From Blattabacterium cuenoti (lineage in GTDB: Bacteria; Bacteroidota; Bacteroidia; Flavobacteriales; Blattabacteriaceae): DNA of 64,000 bases. Shown here piece by piece: positions 59,399 through 64,000 of the stretch. The notes under the pieces were generated by a model. The model was not told where the DNA came from and did no database searches. It saw nothing but the letters and a program-made list of their open reading frames with translations. How positions within the stretch are numbered: position 1 is the stretch's first letter; each line of letters begins with the position of its first letter. The stretch is taken from the NCBI RefSeq assembly GCF_014251735.1, contig NZ_CP059197.1, positions 424,501-488,500 on the forward strand, read 5' to 3'. A program made the translations under genes and the position numbers.

Positions 59399-62300
59399 TT
59401 ATATGTTTTCGACTTTCTGAATCAGTATATATATGGAATAATCTTCAAAATTAACCATTATTCCTTTTTTTTCTATATCTTCTTCTAACAAAAGATCTAC
59501 AGCTAGAGTTTCTTGACAAATATAGTCTTTGTATTTCTGTATGAGAGATTTTATTTTTTGAATGGTATTTATATAGATTAATATCTTTTCTACAACTTCA
59601 TAGTTGTACTTTTTTCTCAATTTCTGTATATACCTAATAAATTCTCTTATAAAGCCTTCTTCCCAAAGATAATTAGTAACACGAAGATCTAAAGCAATTG
59701 TCAATTCATTATCAAATATAATAGACCAATTTTTAATAATTTCAGTAGTAATTTTAACATCTTTTAAAAAAAGAACAACTTTTTCTCCTTCAAGAAAAAA
59801 AACATATTTTTTTTTAATTTCTATTTCTTGAATTTCCTCATGAGTGAATTTTTTAATGATTTCCGAAATTTTTTCAGTTTTATTTCCAAATCTAGGACCC
59901 AAAGATCTATAATTTGGTTGAATGCTCTTTTTCAATTCTAAAGATTTAGGAGAATCCGTATATTCAATTTCCTTTACATTAATTTCTTGTTTAAGAATTT
60001 CAGATATTTCTTGCAATCCGAAACGGATTTTCGGTTTTTTAACCAAAACAAGTAATTTTTGTAAAGGTTGACGAATTTTTATCCCATTTCTTTTTCTAAT
60101 AGAAAAAACCATGGTAGTAATTTTTTGAACCATAACCATTCTTTCTTCCAATTCTTTATTTACAAAATTTGAATTATAAATTGGAAAATCCCCCAAATGA
60201 ATACTCTCAAAATTTTCTTTTTTTGTAACGGAGTTTAAATCCATATATAATTTCTCTGAAAAAAATGGAGTAATAGGAGAAATTAATTTAGCAATTGTAA
60301 TTAAACATTTATAAAGTATCTGATAGGCAGATATTTTATTTTTCGTATATTCTTCTTTCCAAAATCTTCTTCTACATAACCTAATATACCAATTACTTAA
60401 CTTATTTAATACAAAAGAAAAAATAAAACGAGCGGCTTTAGTAGGATTATAATTTGAATAATGTTCATCTACTATTTTAATCATTGTATTTAATTCAGAA
60501 AGAATCCAAAAATCTAATTCTGTATTGTTTTTGTTTTCTAAATAACAATCTTCTTCTTTATAGGAAAACCTATCTATATTGGCATAGAGAACAAAGAAAG
60601 AATAAATATTGTAAAGGGTTCCAAAAAATTTATTGATCCCTATATGAATTTCTTTTATGTTAAATTTTAAATTATCCCAAGGTTCAGAATTAAATACAAT
60701 ATACCAACGAATAGCATCGGGTCCATAATTTTCTATCAAATTGAATGGATTTATGGTATTTCCTTTGCTTTTAGACATTTTATGTCCTTTTTCATCCAAA
60801 ACTAAACCAGTAGATATAACATTTTTATATGCTGTAGAATTAAACAAAATAGAACTAATTACATGTAATGTAAAAAACCATCCTCTTGTTTGATCTATTC
60901 CTTCTGCAATAAAATCTGCGGGAAAAAACAATTTTTTATCTATAAAGTCTTTATTTTCAAATGGATAATGAAATTGAGCATATGGCATAGCTCCAGAATC
61001 AAACCACACATCTATTAAGTCAGGTTCTCGATTCATTGGTCTTCCTTGACCAGAAACTAATATTACATCATCTAAAAAATGTTTGTGTAAATCTATTTTT
61101 TCATAGTTTTCATCTGTCATATCACCTGGAGTAAAATGATTCCATGGTAGATGAGACATAAATCCATGTTCAATAGATTTCTGAATCTCTATAAATAATT
61201 CCTTAACAGATCCTATAACTATTTCTTCTTTTCCGTCTTTTGTTCTCCAAATGGGTAATGGAGTTCCCCAATATCTAGAACGTGATAAATTCCAATCTTT
61301 TACATTTTCTAGCCAAGATTCAAAACGTTTTTTTCCTATAAATTTTGGATGCCAATCGACTTTCTTATTTAAAAGAATCATCTTATTTTTTACTTTATTA
61401 GTATTTATAAACCATGAATCTAAAGGATAATAAAGTATAGGTTTTTCTGTTCTCCAACAATGTGGATAAAAATGTGTATACATTTCTACTTGAAAAACTT
61501 TTTTTTCTCTTTTAAGAAAAGAAACTATTTCTTGATCTACAGAAACTTTTTTTTTATTTTTTTTTGAATAAAAATCTTCTTTGACATATTTTCCACCAAA
61601 TCCATGAGGAAAATTATTTAAAAATCTTCCTTGCGTATCTACTAGAGGAACTAGTTCTTTTTCTTGATTCAAGACTAACATAGATGGAATATCATGTTTT
61701 CTAGCTAATTTTAAATCTTCAATTCCAAATGTAGGAGCTACATGAACGATTCCTGTTCCTTCTATTGTATTTACATAACTTCCTTCTATAACTTGAAAGG
61801 CTTTTTCTTCTTCTTGATAAGGTTTAAACCATGGAAGTAATTGTTCATACCTACTTTGAATTAATTTTCTTCCTTTTAATTGATATTCAATAAAATAAGG
61901 TAATCTGTTTTTGTTTATTTTTATACGATCAAATTCACTAATATTTGAAACGGGATAGAATTTTTTTGGTAATAAAACTTTATGAATTAATTTTTTAGCA
62001 AAAATAATGTTTTCTTTTAAAAAAGTATATGGATTATAAATTCTTACTAAAAGATAATCTATGTTTGAACCTATAGCCAATGCAGTATTAGATGGAAGTG
62101 TCCAAGGTGTAGTCGTCCAAGATATAAAATAAATGTCTCCCAAAAAATTACGAATTTCTTTTGGAAGAGTTTCTTTTTTAGCTTTAAATTTTAAAGTAGG
62201 AGCTATTTGCTTTACTTCCTTATATGTTCCTGGCATGTTTAACTCATGATGACTTAATCCAGTTCCTGCAGCAGGGGAATATGGTTGAATTGTATAATCT

Positions 62301-62827
62301 TTATAAAGAATCTTTTTTTGATATAGTGTTTTGATTAACCACCATATACTTTCTATATATTTTGAATGATATGTGACGAATGGTTTTTTCATGTCTAACC
62401 AATATCCTATTTTGTCCGTAAATTTTATCCATTCTTTCATAGATTCGTTAACGAAACTTTCACAAATCCTATTATATTCTTCTACACTGATACTCTTTCC
62501 TATATTGTTTTTAGTGATTCCCATTTTTTTCTCTACATTCAGCTCAATAGGTAATCCATGAGTATCCCATCCTGCTTTTCTAATCACTTTTTTCCCTTTA
62601 ATAGTATGATATCTACAAAATATATCTTTTATCGTTCTTGCTACCATATGGTGTAGTCCTGGACTTCCATTTAAAGAAGGCGGACCCTCATAAAAAATAT
62701 AGGTAGATATTCTATTTCCAGATTGAAAACTTTTTTGAACAATATTGTTTTTTTTCCAATATTGATATATTTCTGCAGCGATCTTTTTAAGATCTAGGTT
62801 TTTATATTCTCTAAATATTTTTGACAT
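59399..62827 (-). CDS. ileS: Isoleucyl-tRNA synthetase
   Basis: 1142-aa class I synthetase, large form of Bacteroidota and eukaryotes. Seen: class-I signature as PPSLNGSPGLHHMVARTIKD, AGWDTHGLPIELNVEKK, editing domain around ISWTTTPWTLPSNTALAIG, WFDSGAMPYAQFHYPFEN, the tRNA loop KMSKSKGNTINPF, and a C-terminal anticodon-binding region. Head of ileS-dksA-like-lspA. Confidence 0.97.
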   Translation of the reverse strand: MSKIFREYKNLDLKKIAAEIYQYWKKNNIVQKSFQSGNRISTYIFYEGPPSLNGSPGLHHMVARTIKDIFCRYHTIKGKKVIRKAGWDTHGLPIELNVEKKMGITKNNIGKSISVEEYNRICESFVNESMKEWIKFTDKIGYWLDMKKPFVTYHSKYIESIWWLIKTLYQKKILYKDYTIQPYSPAAGTGLSHHELNMPGTYKEVKQIAPTLKFKAKKETLPKEIRNFLGDIYFISWTTTPWTLPSNTALAIGSNIDYLLVRIYNPYTFLKENIIFAKKLIHKVLLPKKFYPVSNISEFDRIKINKNRLPYFIEYQLKGRKLIQSRYEQLLPWFKPYQEEEKAFQVIEGSYVNTIEGTGIVHVAPTFGIEDLKLARKHDIPSMLVLNQEKELVPLVDTQGRFLNNFPHGFGGKYVKEDFYSKKNKKKVSVDQEIVSFLKREKKVFQVEMYTHFYPHCWRTEKPILYYPLDSWFINTNKVKNKMILLNKKVDWHPKFIGKKRFESWLENVKDWNLSRSRYWGTPLPIWRTKDGKEEIVIGSVKELFIEIQKSIEHGFMSHLPWNHFTPGDMTDENYEKIDLHKHFLDDVILVSGQGRPMNREPDLIDVWFDSGAMPYAQFHYPFENKDFIDKKLFFPADFIAEGIDQTRGWFFTLHVISSILFNSTAYKNVISTGLVLDEKGHKMSKSKGNTINPFNLIENYGPDAIRWYIVFNSEPWDNLKFNIKEIHIGINKFFGTLYNIYSFFVLYANIDRFSYKEEDCYLENKNNTELDFWILSELNTMIKIVDEHYSNYNPTKAARFIFSFVLNKLSNWYIRLCRRRFWKEEYTKNKISAYQILYKCLITIAKLISPITPFFSEKLYMDLNSVTKKENFESIHLGDFPIYNSNFVNKELEERMVMVQKITTMVFSIRKRNGIKIRQPLQKLLVLVKKPKIRFGLQEISEILKQEINVKEIEYTDSPKSLELKKSIQPNYRSLGPRFGNKTEKISEIIKKFTHEEIQEIEIKKKYVFFLEGEKVVLFLKDVKITTEIIKNWSIIFDNELTIALDLRVTNYLWEEGFIREFIRYIQKLRKKYNYEVVEKILIYINTIQKIKSLIQKYKDYICQETLAVDLLLEEDIEKKGIMVNFEDYSIYILIQKVENI

Positions 62828-62979
62828 AATGAATCAAAATTCAAAAAAAAAGGTTTTTATCCTTTCAATTAAACTTTTTTATAAAAAAATACCCTATTTT
62901 ATTTAATTGCTACTCTTCAATATATTATGAAATTAATGACCGTTTTTTGAAAATAAAGCCCAAATTACTTTTATATATT

Positions 62980-64000
62980 ATGAATAAAAACCAAAATTAT
63001 AATTTTCAAAAGGAAGAAACTCCATTAGTCAAACAATATAATGATATAAAAGCTAAATATCCAGATACTATATTATTATTTCAAGTGGGAGATTTTTATG
63101 AAACTTTTGGAGAAGATGCTATAAAGTGTTCTAAAATATTAGATATAGCTTTAGCAAGAAGATCTAACAGTCATAAAAACAATCATTTAGCGGGATTCCC
63201 TTATCACTCTTTAAATACTTATTTGCCAAGACTAATACGCTCAGGACATCGTGTAGCTATTTGTGATCAATTAGAAGAACCAAAAAAAGGAAAAAATATT
63301 GTCAAGAGAGGAGTCATAGAACTAGTAACACCAGGAATAGCTATAGACGAAAATATTTTACAAACTAAATCCAATAATTTTTTAGCCTCTATTCATGCAG
63401 ATAAAAAATACTTAGGATTAAGTTTTTTAGATATTTCCACAGGAGAATTTTTCATAGTAGAAGATGCCAAAGAAAATCTGATACACTATTTAAAACATTT
63501 TAATCCAAGTGAAATACTTTTTCAAAGAAGAGAAAAAAAGTATTTTGAGGAATTGTTTCAAAACAAGTATTATACCTTCATTATGGAAGATTGGATGTTT
63601 AATTATCCATTCGCATATGAAAAATTAATATCTCATTTTCAAACAAATTCTTTAAAAGGCTTTGGGATTGAAGATTTAAAATTAGGAATTATAGCATCCG
63701 GAGTTATATTAAGTTATTTATATGATACACAGCATTATAAAATAAAACACATTTCAAACATTAAAAGAATCAAAAAAGAGGAACACATGTGGATTGATGA
63801 TTTTACTTTCCAAAACTTGGAAATATTTCATGGCCTGAATAAACAAGGAGTCTCCTTAATTGATATCATAGATCAAACCTTAACCCCTATGGGAAGTCGA
63901 TTATTAAAACATTGGATTTATTTTCCTTTAATCAATATTGCTTCTATAAAAAAACGTCACCAAATAGTAGAAGAATTATTTTTGAATCTTTCAATTCTTG
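62980..64000 (+). CDS. mutS: DNA mismatch repair protein MutS (N-terminal part, cut by window edge)
   Basis: First 340 codons of MutS, which recognises mismatched bases. The start MNKNQNYNFQKEETPLVKQYNDIKAKYPDTILLFQVGDFYETFGEDA contains the mismatch-reading Phe-x-Glu motif (FYE), then LDIALARRSNSHKNNHLAGFPYHSLNTYLPRLI, EEPKKGKNIVKRGVIELVTPG and connector-domain sequence to the window end. No stop codon in the window, so integrity of the ATPase domain cannot be judged. Presence of mutS is notable for a reduced genome. Confidence 0.95.
   Translation, partial: MNKNQNYNFQKEETPLVKQYNDIKAKYPDTILLFQVGDFYETFGEDAIKCSKILDIALARRSNSHKNNHLAGFPYHSLNTYLPRLIRSGHRVAICDQLEEPKKGKNIVKRGVIELVTPGIAIDENILQTKSNNFLASIHADKKYLGLSFLDISTGEFFIVEDAKENLIHYLKHFNPSEILFQRREKKYFEELFQNKYYTFIMEDWMFNYPFAYEKLISHFQTNSLKGFGIEDLKLGIIASGVILSYLYDTQHYKIKHISNIKRIKKEEHMWIDDFTFQNLEIFHGLNKQGVSLIDIIDQTLTPMGSRLLKHWIYFPLINIASIKKRHQIVEELFLNLSIL

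Noticed and set aside
62664..62700. Non-canonical HIGH motif (GLHH) in IleS as a defect
   Set aside because: This variant is normal for the large Bacteroidota-type isoleucyl-tRNA synthetases.

Overview
The window looks like part of the chromosome of a Blattabacterium-type endosymbiont (Bacteroidota, Flavobacteriales, obligate symbionts of cockroaches and Mastotermes). I judge this from the sequence alone. It is very A+T-rich, its proteins are rich in Lys, Ile and Asn, and genes are packed with 4-nt overlaps. No mobile element, phage, CRISPR array or transposase is visible. Bacteroidota hallmarks are present: the promoter element TAnnTTTG, an Rpb6-type RNA polymerase omega subunit, a PUR-alpha-like DUF3276 protein, ribosomal peptide THX, and the order tRNA-Thr/Tyr/Gly/Thr - tuf - tRNA-Trp - secE - nusG - rplKAJL - rpoBC. 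The genus is inference; the class is well supported.

Layout. 1-1117 (-): end of the rplM-rpsI-rpsB operon. 1321-3225 (+): dnaK. 3269-7113 (-): psd-cdsA-ftsH-rsfS. 7234-11431: birA (+) facing pyrG-yidC (-). 11541-12928 (+): SRP RNA and clpX. 12943-16004 (-): obgE-adk, then lpdA. 16113-19603: an aldolase gene (+) facing dapA-ferritin-bamD-omega (-) and an RRM protein. 19803-26582 (+): pncB, miaB, a sigma-54 enhancer-binding protein, lptE, secG, groES, groEL. 26645-29434 (-): kdsC, the DUF3276 gene and an MsbA-type exporter. 29543-31556 (+): nusB-yajC-coaE-THX. 31553-35126: ndh (+) between yugP and menF-thioesterase (-). 35388-42582 (+): idi, queD, gcvT, MATE, deaD, aroC, miaA. 42542-45656: tRNA-Val and folC (-), glnS (+). 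45657-58249 (-): the transcription/translation superoperon with five tRNAs. 58353-62827 (-): ileS-dksA-like-lspA. 62980 to the end (+): start of mutS. No stretch over 300 bases lacks a gene.

Most genes are housekeeping: translation, transcription, envelope biogenesis (psd, cdsA, yidC, bamD, lptE, secG, secE, yajC, lspA), proteostasis (dnaK, groESL, clpX, ftsH), menaquinone respiration (menF, thioesterase, ndh) and provisioning or cofactor genes (dapA, aroC, gcvT, pncB, coaE, birA, folC, idi).

The most interesting signal is regulatory. Both chaperone genes read on the + strand, dnaK and groES, carry a sigma-54-like -24/-12 element (TGGCAT, five bases, then a TTGC-like box) 35-41 nt before the start codon. 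The only specific transcription activator gene in the window, a sigma-54 enhancer-binding protein with no N-terminal sensory domain, lies just upstream of groESL. The same 15-bp palindrome, ATGnCATnATGnCAT, occurs upstream of groES and upstream of miaB, which heads the operon carrying the activator gene. I propose a reduced sigma-54 chaperone regulon. Other notable points are convergent genes that share a single TTAA for both stop codons, miaA ending inside an antisense tRNA gene, several non-AUG starts, an altered CdsA signature and an LptE without its lipid-anchor cysteine.
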